Source: JACKJP01 sp050249695 (GTDB lineage: Bacteria > Pseudomonadota > Alphaproteobacteria > Rhizobiales > Tepidamorphaceae). Taken from it: DNA of 64,000 nucleotides. A program made the translations under genes and the position numbers. The stretch lies in assembly GCA_050249695.1 (NCBI GenBank), contig JBFWQA010000003.1, positions 186,001 to 250,000 of the forward strand. Direction: 5' to 3'. Shown here piece by piece: positions 26,108-34,175 of the stretch (positions are counted from its first letter, which is position 1; every line of letters begins with the position of its first letter). The notes beneath the pieces were generated by a model. That model was not told where the DNA came from and made no database searches. It saw nothing but the letters and a program-made list of their open reading frames with translations.

Positions 26108-26575
26108 ATGCGACTGGCGCTCTACCAGCCCGACATCGCGCAGAACACCGGTTCGATATTGCGGCTTTGCGCCTGTTTGGGCATATCCGCGGATATCGTC
26201 GAACCTGCCGGCTTTGCCTGGTCCGAGTCGCGCTTCCGGCGCGCCGGGATGGACTATGTGGACAATGTCGACCTGACCCGCCACCAGGATTACTCGGCGT
26301 TCGATTCGGCCCGCCGCAGGGCCGGCGCCCGCCTCGTTCTGCTCACGACGGCAGGAGCGACGCCATATTTCGACTATGATTTCAGCGCGGACGACTGGCT
26401 GATGCTGGGTCGTGAGAGCGCCGGCGTCCCGGAGACTGTGCATGCCGACGCGGACGCCCGGCTCGTCATCCCGATGGCGCCGGGCATGCGGTCCCTCAAC
26501 GTCGCGGTCAGCGCCGGGATCGTGCTTGCCGAGGCGCTTCGCCAGACAAATTCTTTTCCCTCGCTCGCGCGATGA
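26108..26575 (+). CDS. trmL: tRNA (cytidine(34)-2'-O)-methyltransferase
   Basis: A 155-residue SPOUT-class methyltransferase that methylates the wobble ribose of certain leucine tRNAs. Motifs: MRLALYQPDIAQNTGSILRLC at the N-terminus, LMLGRESAGVP and IPMAPGMRSLNVAVSAGI, which form the trefoil knot. The open frame starts at 25946, but the ATG at 26108 matches the family. It is divergent from petA and 16 bases before the TetR gene. Confidence 0.93.
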   Translation: MRLALYQPDIAQNTGSILRLCACLGISADIVEPAGFAWSESRFRRAGMDYVDNVDLTRHQDYSAFDSARRRAGARLVLLTTAGATPYFDYDFSADDWLMLGRESAGVPETVHADADARLVIPMAPGMRSLNVAVSAGIVLAEALRQTNSFPSLAR

Positions 26576-26591
26576 TGTAAGAGAGCGTCAC

Positions 26592-27236
26592 ATGAGCTGG
26601 CGAAGACCGGACCGCGACGAAGGCAAGCGCGGCTACCATCACGGCAACCTGCGCGAGGCGCTGGTCGATGCGGCCATGGCACTGATCGCGGAGCGCGGCC
26701 CGGAGGGCGTCACCCTGGCCGAGGTCGCTCGGATGGCCGGCGTCAGCACGGCGGCGCCATACCGGCACTTCAAGGATCGCGACGCCCTGATGACGGAAGT
26801 CGCAAAGCGCGGATTCTCGCGCTTCGCCGACCGCATGCGCGCCGCACGCCACCCCGATGGCGCCGACGCGGTCGAATCGCTCATGGGAATCGGCCGCGCC
26901 TATATGGGTTTTGCCCGCAACGAGCCGGCGCTTTATTCGGCCATGTTCGAAGGCGGCGTATCGCCGGCCACCGACGGAGAGTTGCGACGCGAGGCGGATC
27001 GGGCCTTCGAGATTCTGCTGACCGCCTGCGAGCGCATCAGAACCACGCTGCCGGAGGACAAGCGCGCCCCCGCGCTGATGATGGCGCTGCATATCTGGTC
27101 GCTCTCGCATGGCGTCGCATCGCTCTTTGCGCGCGGCGACCGGGGGCGCCGGGCCATTCCGGTGCCACCGGAAGACCTCCTGGAAGCCGGCACGCTGATA
27201 TATCTCAGGGGGCTCGGCTACGAGCCGGGGCAATAA
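26592..27236 (+). CDS. TetR/AcrR-family regulator
   Basis: A 214-residue repressor-type protein. The helix-turn-helix is at about residues 18-65 (LVDAAMALIAERGPEGVTLAEVARMAGVSTAAPYRHFKDRDAL). The ligand domain has WSLSHGVASLF, the mark of the WHG/TetR_C_33 group. A perfect 15-bp palindrome 122 bases behind its stop is a possible operator. The DUF2852 and hemF genes follow on the same strand, and control of these is an inference. The ligand is unknown. Confidence 0.87.
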   Translation: MSWRRPDRDEGKRGYHHGNLREALVDAAMALIAERGPEGVTLAEVARMAGVSTAAPYRHFKDRDALMTEVAKRGFSRFADRMRAARHPDGADAVESLMGIGRAYMGFARNEPALYSAMFEGGVSPATDGELRREADRAFEILLTACERIRTTLPEDKRAPALMMALHIWSLSHGVASLFARGDRGRRAIPVPPEDLLEAGTLIYLRGLGYEPGQ

Positions 27237-27358
27237 GTCCCACCGGCCTTGCCGCCGGCGCGGCACATCCCTATTTCCATCGAACGCGCCCGTTTGGCGC
27301 GGGGCAGAAAAATTTCCTGCCGCCTATTGAAAAGACACCTTGCCAGACCACCTATGTG

Positions 27359-27373
27359 AATGTTAGTAACATT
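27359..27373. promoter_or_regulatory. Perfect 15-bp palindrome, candidate repressor operator
   Basis: AATGTTA-G-TAACATT is a perfect 7-1-7 palindrome in an AT-rich patch, 41 bases before the DUF2852 start codon and after the TetR gene. Its size and place fit a TetR-type operator; the neighbouring TetR protein is the natural candidate binder. Confidence 0.55.
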
Positions 27374-27413
27374 AACACTGACAGCGAGCCCGAACGGAGG
27401 TATGGAGACACCG

Positions 27414-27806
27414 ATGGAAATGGTCGAGCGCATGAGCGTTGTGGAAAAGATGGACGGCTATGGCAAGGGTGCGTGGATCGTCGCGATGATCCTTGGCTTT
27501 ATCCTGTTCTGGCCGCTCGGTCTGGCGATTTTGTTCTTTCTGATATGGAGCGGACGGATGGGATGCAAAGGCAGGCATAATCACTGGCGCGGTCGTTGGC
27601 ACGGAATGGGAACGCATATGCGCTCTTCCGGCAACAGCGCCTTCGACGAATACAAGGCGGAGACGATCCGTCGTCTCGAAGACGAGCAGAAGGCGTTCAC
27701 CGATTTTCTGGACCGGCTGCGCAAGTCGAAGGACAAGCAGGAATTCGACGAGTTCATGGACGAGCTGAAGAACGGCAAGGGCGACGCCCCGCAGCCCGCC
27801 GCTTGA
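27414..27806 (+). CDS. DUF2852 membrane-anchored protein
   Basis: A 130-residue protein with one or two hydrophobic helices (GAWIVAMILGFILFWPLGLAILFFLIWSG) and a charged coiled-coil tail ending in QEFDEFMDELKNG. DUF2852 proteins often precede hemF in Hyphomicrobiales; function is unknown. Starts at 27402, 27414 and 27420 are possible. 27414 is chosen for the spacing of GGAG at 27404-27407 and the GGAGG at 27396. A strong terminator follows the gene. Confidence 0.8.
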   Translation: MEMVERMSVVEKMDGYGKGAWIVAMILGFILFWPLGLAILFFLIWSGRMGCKGRHNHWRGRWHGMGTHMRSSGNSAFDEYKAETIRRLEDEQKAFTDFLDRLRKSKDKQEFDEFMDELKNGKGDAPQPAA

Positions 27807-27853
27807 GGCAAGCCATCCAAAAAGGGCCCTATCTCCTCTGGCCCTTGCCCCCG

Positions 27854-27883
27854 AGCCGCCCGGAAACGGGCGGCTTTTTCTTT
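27854..27883 (+). terminator. Rho-independent terminator after the DUF2852 gene
   Basis: AGCCGCCCG, a GAAA loop and CGGGCGGCT followed by a T-rich tail make a 9-bp GC stem with TTTTTCTTT. It ends 42 bases before the hemF start, so it either isolates DUF2852 from hemF or acts as an attenuator in the hemF leader. Confidence 0.88.
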
Positions 27884-27924
27884 CCCGTTGATCGGCCGTG
27901 CGCGCTGGTCTACCGCTTGAACCC

Positions 27925-28809
27925 ATGACAGGTCTCGAAAAGAAAAAGGCGGCCGCGCGGGGCTGGTTCGAAACGCTGCGGGACGATATCTGCGCGGCGT
28001 TCGAGGCCCTTGAGGACGGCCTGCCTGCCGGCGCGCCGATGGGCGCGGCCGAACCCGGCCGCTTCGCCAGGACGCCGTGGCAGCGCACGGACAGTTCCGG
28101 AACGCCGGGCGGCGGCGGGGTCATGAGCATGATGACCGGTCGCGTCTTCGAGAAGGTCGGGGTCCACTGCTCGACCGTGCACGGCACCTTTTCGGAAGAG
28201 TTCCGCAAGCAGATACAGGGCGCGGAGGAGGATCCGCGCTTCTGGGCAAGCGGCATTTCCCTGATCGCCCATCCGCACAATCCGAATGTACCCGCCGTGC
28301 ACATGAACACGCGCTTCGTATCGACGACGAAGAGCTGGTTCGGCGGCGGCGCCGATCTGACGCCGGTGCTCAACGCCCGCCGCACCCAGGACGACCCCGA
28401 CACGCGCGATTTTCATGCCGCGATGGAGAGGGCCTGCAACGCTCATGCTGTGGCCGACTACGGTTACTATCGAAGATGGTGCGACGAGTATTTCTATCTC
28501 CCCCATCGCGGCGAGCCGCGCGGAATCGGCGGCATTTTCTACGATCACCTGTCCAGCGGCGACTGGGAGGCGGACTTCGCGTTCACCCAGGACGTCGGCC
28601 GCGCCTTCGCCCGCATCTACCCCGAACTCGTCGCGCGCAATTTCGAGAAGCGCTGGAGCGAGGCCCAGCGCGAGGAACAGCTGGTTCGGCGCGGCCGCTA
28701 CGTCGAATTCAATCTGCTCTACGACCGGGGCACGATCTTCGGGCTGAAGACGGGCGGCCATGTTCCCGCTATCCTCTCGTCAATGCCGCCGCTCGTCCGG
28801 TGGCCCTGA
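27925..28809 (+). CDS. hemF: Oxygen-dependent coproporphyrinogen III oxidase
   Basis: Aerobic conversion of coproporphyrinogen III to protoporphyrinogen IX in heme synthesis. It has 294 residues. Motifs: PGGGGVMSMMTGRVFEKVGVH, PNVPAVHMNTR, WFGGGADLTP, and YDRGTIFGLKTGG near the C-terminus. The ATG at 27925 begins MTGLEKKK. A terminator lies between it and the DUF2852 gene, so hemF probably has its own weak promoter or is read through. The presence of HemF marks an organism able to live aerobically. Confidence 0.95.
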   Translation: MTGLEKKKAAARGWFETLRDDICAAFEALEDGLPAGAPMGAAEPGRFARTPWQRTDSSGTPGGGGVMSMMTGRVFEKVGVHCSTVHGTFSEEFRKQIQGAEEDPRFWASGISLIAHPHNPNVPAVHMNTRFVSTTKSWFGGGADLTPVLNARRTQDDPDTRDFHAAMERACNAHAVADYGYYRRWCDEYFYLPHRGEPRGIGGIFYDHLSSGDWEADFAFTQDVGRAFARIYPELVARNFEKRWSEAQREEQLVRRGRYVEFNLLYDRGTIFGLKTGGHVPAILSSMPPLVRWP

Positions 28810-28822
28810 CGAGGACAGACAG

Positions 28823-29314
28823 ATGAAGCCCGTGCGGATCATCGTCACCGGCGGCACGATCGACAAGATCCACGATCCATTCACCGAGGCGCTCGCCTTC
28901 GCGCCGGACGGCGCCACGCAGATCCCCGAAATCCTGACCGACGGACGCTGCAACTATCCGGTCATCCAGCGTCTTTTCCTCAAGGACAGCCTGCATTTCA
29001 CCGACGAAGACCGCGACGCGATCGCCCGTGCCGCCGCAGCGGCGCCGGAGGAAGCCGTGGTGATCACTCACGGCACAGGCACGATGGGGCAAACCGCGCG
29101 GTATCTTGCCGGTCGCGTGGAAGACCGGACGGTGGTGCTGACGGGGGCGATGCGGCCCTTTTCCCTCGGACGCTCGGACGGGCCGTTCAACCTCGGCGGC
29201 GCGCTGATCGCCGCGCAGACCCTGCCGCACGGCATTTACGGCGTCATGAACGGGCGCGTCTTCGAGGCCGGCCAACTGAACAAGAACACCGAATATGGCC
29301 GGTTCGACATGTAG
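28823..29314 (+). CDS. Half-size asparaginase-like protein
   Basis: A 163-residue protein that matches only the N-terminal domain of L-asparaginases (full enzymes are ~330 residues). The first catalytic threonine is present (T12 in TGGTI). The second motif reads HGTGTM at 83-88, where active enzymes have HGTDT, so glycine replaces the conserved aspartate. LTGAMRP and SDGPFNLGGA are kept. Short asparaginase-domain proteins exist in databases. Activity is doubtful. It follows hemF by 13 bases, in the same direction. Confidence 0.78.
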   Translation: MKPVRIIVTGGTIDKIHDPFTEALAFAPDGATQIPEILTDGRCNYPVIQRLFLKDSLHFTDEDRDAIARAAAAAPEEAVVITHGTGTMGQTARYLAGRVEDRTVVLTGAMRPFSLGRSDGPFNLGGALIAAQTLPHGIYGVMNGRVFEAGQLNKNTEYGRFDM

Positions 29315-29331
29315 TTCGCCGGCCCTGCCGT

Positions 29332-30555
29332 TCAGACCATGGCAAGCAACTCGTCCCTGGTGAGCTTGAATCCGCTTTCCACCCAGGCCTTTTCGAGCCG
29401 CTCCAGCGTTTCGCCGATCGCCGGCCCCGCCTTCAGACCCGTCTTCACAAGGTCGCGCCCCGCGACAGGCATCGCGGGCCGCTGCCACGCGGCGCCATGT
29501 TCGATCAGGTGCGACAGCCTGTGTGCCTCCGCCTCGTCCTCATTGTGACGCTTGGCGCAAAGCAGCCGCAGATTGTCGCCGACGCCGTCTGCGCCGTGGC
29601 GATAGAGCACCCTGTCGATCGTATCCGCCGTTACCGACATCGCCGCGTCATGGGCCAGCGCGAATCCGCGCAGCCTGTCGCGCTCGCTGTTGGATATTTT
29701 CAGCCGGTCCGCCAGCCCTCCGACCACGTCCGGACGCGGCGGTACGATCGACATCAGCCGCAGCATCGGATCGGCCGGCCAGCCGAAAACGCGTTCCGCG
29801 ACAATCAGCGGTTCCAGGAAGTCGATCCCCCAGCGCGACTGTTCGGGCAACGCGGCATCCATAATGCCCGAGACCCGCATCCAGCGAACGGCGATGACCG
29901 GGTCGGGCGCGGCGAAGAGCAGCTTCAACTCCTTCCACACCCGTTCCGCCGAAAGGCGCGAAATGCCCGATTTCAGCTTCGACGCGGCCTTCAGCCCCAC
30001 CGCATCCGGGCGCCCCTTGCCGTAGCGGGCATGAAAACGGAAGAACCGCAGGATCCGAAGATTGTCCTCCCGGATTCGCTGTTCGGCATCGCCGATGAAC
30101 CGTACGGCGCGCCTTTCGATATCAGCAAGGCCGCCGACCGGATCGTGCAGTTTGCCGGCGGCGTCGACATAGAGCGCGTTGATCGTGAAGTCGCGGCGCA
30201 TCGCGTCCGCCTTCCAGTCTGTTCCGAATGCCACGACGGCCCGCCGCCCGTCGGTCTCGACATCCTCGCGCAGCGTCGTGATCTCGAACGGCGCGCCATG
30301 GACGACAATCGTGACGGTGCCGTGTGCCACTCCTGTCGGAATCACGTGAAGACCGGCGCCAGCCGCCCGTTTCATGACCTCGTCCGGATGCGCTGTCGTT
30401 GCAAGGTCGATGTCGCTCACCGGTTCGTCAAGCAGCAGGTTGCGGACGGCGCCGCCGACCACGCGCGTCTCGACATCCGCATCGTTGAGCACCGCCATCA
30501 GACGGGGCAGGCCCTGCGAGCCGAAGTCTTCCAGAGCGAATATCCGGCGGACCAT
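29332..30555 (-). CDS. cca: CCA tRNA nucleotidyltransferase / poly(A) polymerase family
   Basis: Adds or repairs the 3' CCA of tRNAs (class II). It has 407 residues. Nucleotidyltransferase core: VVGGAVRNLLLDEPVSDIDLATTA, with the catalytic DxD in DID, then RRDFTINALYVD and the RNA-binding helices with RILRFFRFHARYG. The start is the ATG at 30555, eight bases after the DUF6111 stop. It is the last gene of a DUF1285-NUDIX-DUF6111-cca operon typical of Hyphomicrobiales. Confidence 0.94.
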   Translation of the reverse strand: MVRRIFALEDFGSQGLPRLMAVLNDADVETRVVGGAVRNLLLDEPVSDIDLATTAHPDEVMKRAAGAGLHVIPTGVAHGTVTIVVHGAPFEITTLREDVETDGRRAVVAFGTDWKADAMRRDFTINALYVDAAGKLHDPVGGLADIERRAVRFIGDAEQRIREDNLRILRFFRFHARYGKGRPDAVGLKAASKLKSGISRLSAERVWKELKLLFAAPDPVIAVRWMRVSGIMDAALPEQSRWGIDFLEPLIVAERVFGWPADPMLRLMSIVPPRPDVVGGLADRLKISNSERDRLRGFALAHDAAMSVTADTIDRVLYRHGADGVGDNLRLLCAKRHNEDEAEAHRLSHLIEHGAAWQRPAMPVAGRDLVKTGLKAGPAIGETLERLEKAWVESGFKLTRDELLAMV

Positions 30556-30563
30556 GAGCGAGC

Positions 30564-30824
30564 CTATTGCCGGTAGGCCGGTTGGTCGGGCGAGAGCTGA
30601 TAGGGAATCTGTTCCTTTTCCGGCGTGTATTGCTCGCCCGGATTCTGACCATCGACGGAAGCAAACCAGATGAAGGCCGCTGTCGTGATGACGAGACCCG
30701 CCAGTGAAAGCCACAGCCAGGGCCATGAAACATCCTGTCCACGCCGTGCCCGAACCGCCAGCAGGTAGAAAACCGCGAAAGGCAGAAGGAACAGAGCCAG
30801 TTGGATCAGGATGAAGCGGGCCAT
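30564..30824 (-). CDS. DUF6111-like small membrane protein
   Basis: An 86-residue protein with two hydrophobic helices (FILIQLALFLLPFAVFYLLAVRA and PWLWLSLAGLVITTAAFIWFA) and a short charged tail. Small proteins of this type sit between the CoA pyrophosphatase and cca genes in many alphaproteobacteria. Function is unknown. It is six bases from the NUDIX gene and eight from cca, so it is co-transcribed with both. Confidence 0.8.
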   Translation of the reverse strand: MARFILIQLALFLLPFAVFYLLAVRARRGQDVSWPWLWLSLAGLVITTAAFIWFASVDGQNPGEQYTPEKEQIPYQLSPDQPAYRQ

Positions 30825-30830
30825 TGGCGC

Positions 30831-31508
30831 TCAGTCCGGTCTGTAGAGGCGATTGTACATGTTGCGCAGGATACCCGCGGTCGCCCCCCAGATATATCGC
30901 TCCTCATACTGCATGATGTAGAAGTGCCGCGCGGAGCCTTCCCAGACGCGCGAGCCCTGCTGATGGTTGGCGACGCTCATCAGGAATGACAGCGGGACTT
31001 CGAACGCATCGGAGACTTCGCTCGGATCGAGCGTCAGCTTGTAGTCGGGCCGCACCAGCCCGACGAGCGGCACGATCCTGAAGCCGGTGCCGGTCATGTA
31101 GAGGTCGAGATAGCCGAGCTTCTTGACCAGTGACGGATCGAGGCCGATCTCTTCCTCAGCTTCGCGCAGCGCGGCATGGGCGGGCCCCTCGTCGGAGGCC
31201 TCGATCTTCCCGCCGGGAACGGCGATCTGGCCGGCTTGGTTGGGCATATGATCGGGCCGCTGCGTCAACACCACCGTTGCCCCTTCGTCGCGCGCGCCGA
31301 CCGGACCGAGAACCGCGGCGCGCCGCGTCGGCATGCCTTTGAGCCGCTCGAACGTGTCGGGATTGAGAAAGTGGTCGTCATAGGCTGGCGGCAGATTCGG
31401 ATCGAGATCGCCTGGCGGGGGCGCGTCGAGGAGGCGCCCGGCAACACGCTCCACGAAACGCTTCGGGGAATATTCAGCCAACTCGTCTGCGGGCTTGTCG
31501 AGCATCAA
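30831..31508 (-). CDS. CoA pyrophosphatase, NUDIX hydrolase
   Basis: Predicted to cleave coenzyme A or its derivatives to 3',5'-ADP and phosphopantetheine. It has 225 residues. The UPF0035 motif VLTQRPDHMPNQAGQIAVPGG precedes a complete Nudix box GGKIEASDEGPAHAALREAEEEIG with the metal-binding REAEEE. It overlaps the DUF1285 gene by four bases at its start. A related family member in E. coli is NudL. Confidence 0.9.
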   Translation of the reverse strand: MMLDKPADELAEYSPKRFVERVAGRLLDAPPPGDLDPNLPPAYDDHFLNPDTFERLKGMPTRRAAVLGPVGARDEGATVVLTQRPDHMPNQAGQIAVPGGKIEASDEGPAHAALREAEEEIGLDPSLVKKLGYLDLYMTGTGFRIVPLVGLVRPDYKLTLDPSEVSDAFEVPLSFLMSVANHQQGSRVWEGSARHFYIMQYEERYIWGATAGILRNMYNRLYRPD

Positions 31509-32137
31509 TCCAAAGCTCCGATATCCTCGGCCCGCGCCATGACGAAGAATTCGCCCGACGACCAGACGCCGAACATCTCTACCCCGTCGCGCATCTCCGT
31601 GCAGCCGACAGCCACAAGATCGTAGACGACCGGCCGGGCGAGAAGAGCTTCCAGACGTCCGCGCACCAGCACGTAGGGCTTGACCCCGCCAGTCGATTCC
31701 TCTTGCGCAAAGCGCAAGGGGTGATCCGCGTCGACGCTGACAACATCGTCGACATTGGTGCGCAGGCTGATTCGCTGATCGCGCCCCTCCCCGTCGACGG
31801 CCATTTCCACCGCCAGGAACGGAGCGTCATCCACCACGATGCCGATTTTTTCGACCGGTGTGACAAGATAGTGACGACCGTCCTCGTCATGCCTGAGGAC
31901 TGTTGAAAACAGACGAACCAGCCTTTTCCGCTCGATCGGCGTACCGAGATAGAACCACTGCCCGTCGGCGGCGATCCGGATATCGAGTTCGCCATGATTT
32001 TCCGGATGCCACAGATGCACCGGCGGTGGGCCTCGCCGGCCTTCGACCGCGGCAACCTGTTCCAGATGCTTGAGCCCGCGGCCAGCCGGAATCGGGGCCG
32101 CGGATGCTGTCGGTTCGTTTGTGCTCACGCCTGCCAT
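31505..32137 (-). CDS. DUF1285 protein
   Basis: A 210-residue cytosolic protein of the DUF1285 family (two linked beta-rich domains), with PPVHLWHPENHGELDIRIAADGQWFYLGTPI and the YLVTPVEKIGIVVDDAPFLAV stretch. Function is unknown. The ATG at 32137 (MAGVSTNEP) is preferred over a longer frame. It heads the leftward operon and is divergent from moxR with only 90 bases between, which must hold both promoters. Confidence 0.85.
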   Translation of the reverse strand: MAGVSTNEPTASAAPIPAGRGLKHLEQVAAVEGRRGPPPVHLWHPENHGELDIRIAADGQWFYLGTPIERKRLVRLFSTVLRHDEDGRHYLVTPVEKIGIVVDDAPFLAVEMAVDGEGRDQRISLRTNVDDVVSVDADHPLRFAQEESTGGVKPYVLVRGRLEALLARPVVYDLVAVGCTEMRDGVEMFGVWSSGEFFVMARAEDIGALD

Positions 32138-32227
32138 AAACTCATCACGTATTTGTGGCCTTCTCGCCTGCCCGCGTCGTGCGATCTCTACTTCCTGCAC
32201 GAACCCTGAAGGACATATAGTCGGAAT

Positions 32228-33220
32228 ATGAGCACGAACAATCAACCGGCGGACGACATCGTCCGCCTCGCCGATGCCACCGCCCAGCGGCTTGTAGCGG
32301 CGCGAGACGCCATCCGTTCCGTCATATTCGGTCAGGACGAGGTGGTCGATCAGGCGCTCGTCACGCTGCTGTCGGGTGGCCACGCGCTTCTCGTCGGCCT
32401 GCCTGGGCTCGCCAAGACCCGGCTCGTGGAAACGCTCGGCACCGTCCTGGGGCTGAGGGAAAGCCGGATCCAGTTCACGCCGGACCTCATGCCATCGGAC
32501 ATTCTGGGTTCGGAGATACTGGAAGAGAGCCGCAGCGGCTCAAGACAGTTCCGGTTCGTGCCCGGGCCGATCTTTGCCCAGCTGTTGATGGCTGACGAGA
32601 TCAACCGCGCCAGCCCGCGCACCCAGTCCGCGCTGCTCCAGGCGATGCAGGAGAACCATGTGACCGTCGCCGGCCAGCGGCACGATCTGCCGCACCCCTT
32701 CCATGTGCTGGCGACCCAGAATCCCATCGAGCAGGAAGGCACCTATCCGTTGCCCGAAGCCCAGCTCGACCGGTTCATGATGCAGATCGACGTCGGCTAT
32801 CCCGATCTCGTCGCCGAACGGCGCATGCTGTTCGAGACCACCGGCGAGACCCAGACAGCGGTGAAGAATATCCTCTCCGTGGAAGAGTTGCTCTCCGCCC
32901 AGCGCCTCGTGCGCAGATTGCCGGTCGGCGAGCAGATCGTAGAAGCGATCCTCGAACTCGTCCGCACCGCCCGCCCTGGCGGCGGCGACGACGAGGTCAA
33001 CCGGACAATTTCCTGGGGCCCGGGTCCGCGCGCCAGCCAGGCGCTGACATTGGCGGCCCGCGCCAGGGCGTTGCTGGACGGACGCCTTTCGCCCTCGCTC
33101 GACGACGTCGCCTCGCTCGCCACGCCTGTCCTTCAGCACCGCATGGCGGTCAGCTTCGCCGCCCATGCCGACGGCATCGGCGTGCGCGACATCATCGGTC
33201 GCCTCGTTTCCAAACTCTGA
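32228..33220 (+). CDS. MoxR-family AAA+ ATPase
   Basis: A 330-residue chaperone-type ATPase. Walker A GLPGLAKT is at 57-64, Walker B is in LLMADEINRASPRTQSALLQAMQE, and sensor 1 is in VLATQNPIEQEGTYPLPEAQLDRFM. MoxR ATPases help mature metal- or VWA-domain protein complexes. Three genes follow (DUF58, BatA/DUF4159, VWA-like membrane protein), the standard MoxR/BatA-type locus. The target complex is unknown here. Confidence 0.92.
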   Translation: MSTNNQPADDIVRLADATAQRLVAARDAIRSVIFGQDEVVDQALVTLLSGGHALLVGLPGLAKTRLVETLGTVLGLRESRIQFTPDLMPSDILGSEILEESRSGSRQFRFVPGPIFAQLLMADEINRASPRTQSALLQAMQENHVTVAGQRHDLPHPFHVLATQNPIEQEGTYPLPEAQLDRFMMQIDVGYPDLVAERRMLFETTGETQTAVKNILSVEELLSAQRLVRRLPVGEQIVEAILELVRTARPGGGDDEVNRTISWGPGPRASQALTLAARARALLDGRLSPSLDDVASLATPVLQHRMAVSFAAHADGIGVRDIIGRLVSKL

Positions 33221-33239
33221 CCGGCAGAAAGGATCCGAC

Positions 33240-34175
33240 CTGCCAACCGCCGCGGATATCACGGGACGCACCAGCGAGGCGCTGGGCCTGTCGGCCGCCT
33301 TGCCCGATCTCCTGATGAGCGCGCGGCAGATTTCCGCGAGCGTCGCGCATGGCCTTCACGGCCGCCGCCGCGCCGGACAGGGCGAGACGTTCTGGCAGTT
33401 CCGCCGGTTCCAGTCGGGCGAGCCCGCCCGCCGTATCGACTGGCGCCGCTCGGCGCGCGACGACCATCTCTACGTGCGCGAGCGCGAATGGGAGGCTGCG
33501 CATACGGTCTGGCTGTGGCCGGACCTCTCGCCTTCCATGGACTATCGCTCGCGGCTCGCGCCCGTCAGCAAGCGCGATCGGGCCCTCGTTATCGCCCTCG
33601 CCCTCGCCGATCTCGTGGTGCGCGGCGGAGAACGCGTCGCCGTTCCCGGGTCGATGCCGCCGAGCGCGCGCCGCCGTGCGGCGGAACTTGTCGCGCGCGC
33701 CATCGCGGTGCGTGCCGAGCGCTTCACCGGCTTCCCGGACATCGCGCCGATTCGCCGTTTCTCCGATCTTGTCGTGATTGGCGATTTCCTCGATCCGATC
33801 TCGGATCTTGCCGACCGGATCGCCCGCGCCGCCGGCGAAGGCATCGCCGGCCATCTGGTTATGATCGTCGATCCGGCCGAGGAGAGCTTCCCCTTCGAGG
33901 GGCGCACCGAGTTCACCGATCCGGAGGGAGGCCCGCCGGTCACCTTCGGCAGCGCCGCCGAAGCGCGCGATCACTTTGTCACCCGCATGCGCGCGCGCCG
34001 GGGCGCGCTGCGCGATGCGCTGAACCATGCGGGGTGGAGCCTCCTCGTCCACCACACAGACCAGCCGCCGACGCGCGTGCTGATGGCCCTGCACGCGCGT
34101 CTTTCCGGTCATTTCGACACTCGCAAGGCGACCTATCGGGAAACCCGGCCGCAGCTCGACGAGGCACTGACGTGA
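33240..34175 (+). CDS. DUF58 protein (MoxR partner), probable CTG start
   Basis: A 311-residue protein with a DUF58 core: HGRRRAGQGETFWQFRRFQSGEP, RIDWRRSARDDHLYVREREWE and a VWA-like fold beyond. The frame has no ATG between the moxR stop and 33315, yet family-like sequence begins earlier. A CTG at 33240 lies six bases after AAAGGA and is the best start. ATG 33165 (56 bases inside moxR) and TTG 33300 are alternatives. Its 3' end overlaps the next gene by four bases (GTGA). Confidence 0.82.
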   Translation: MPTAADITGRTSEALGLSAALPDLLMSARQISASVAHGLHGRRRAGQGETFWQFRRFQSGEPARRIDWRRSARDDHLYVREREWEAAHTVWLWPDLSPSMDYRSRLAPVSKRDRALVIALALADLVVRGGERVAVPGSMPPSARRRAAELVARAIAVRAERFTGFPDIAPIRRFSDLVVIGDFLDPISDLADRIARAAGEGIAGHLVMIVDPAEESFPFEGRTEFTDPEGGPPVTFGSAAEARDHFVTRMRARRGALRDALNHAGWSLLVHHTDQPPTRVLMALHARLSGHFDTRKATYRETRPQLDEALT

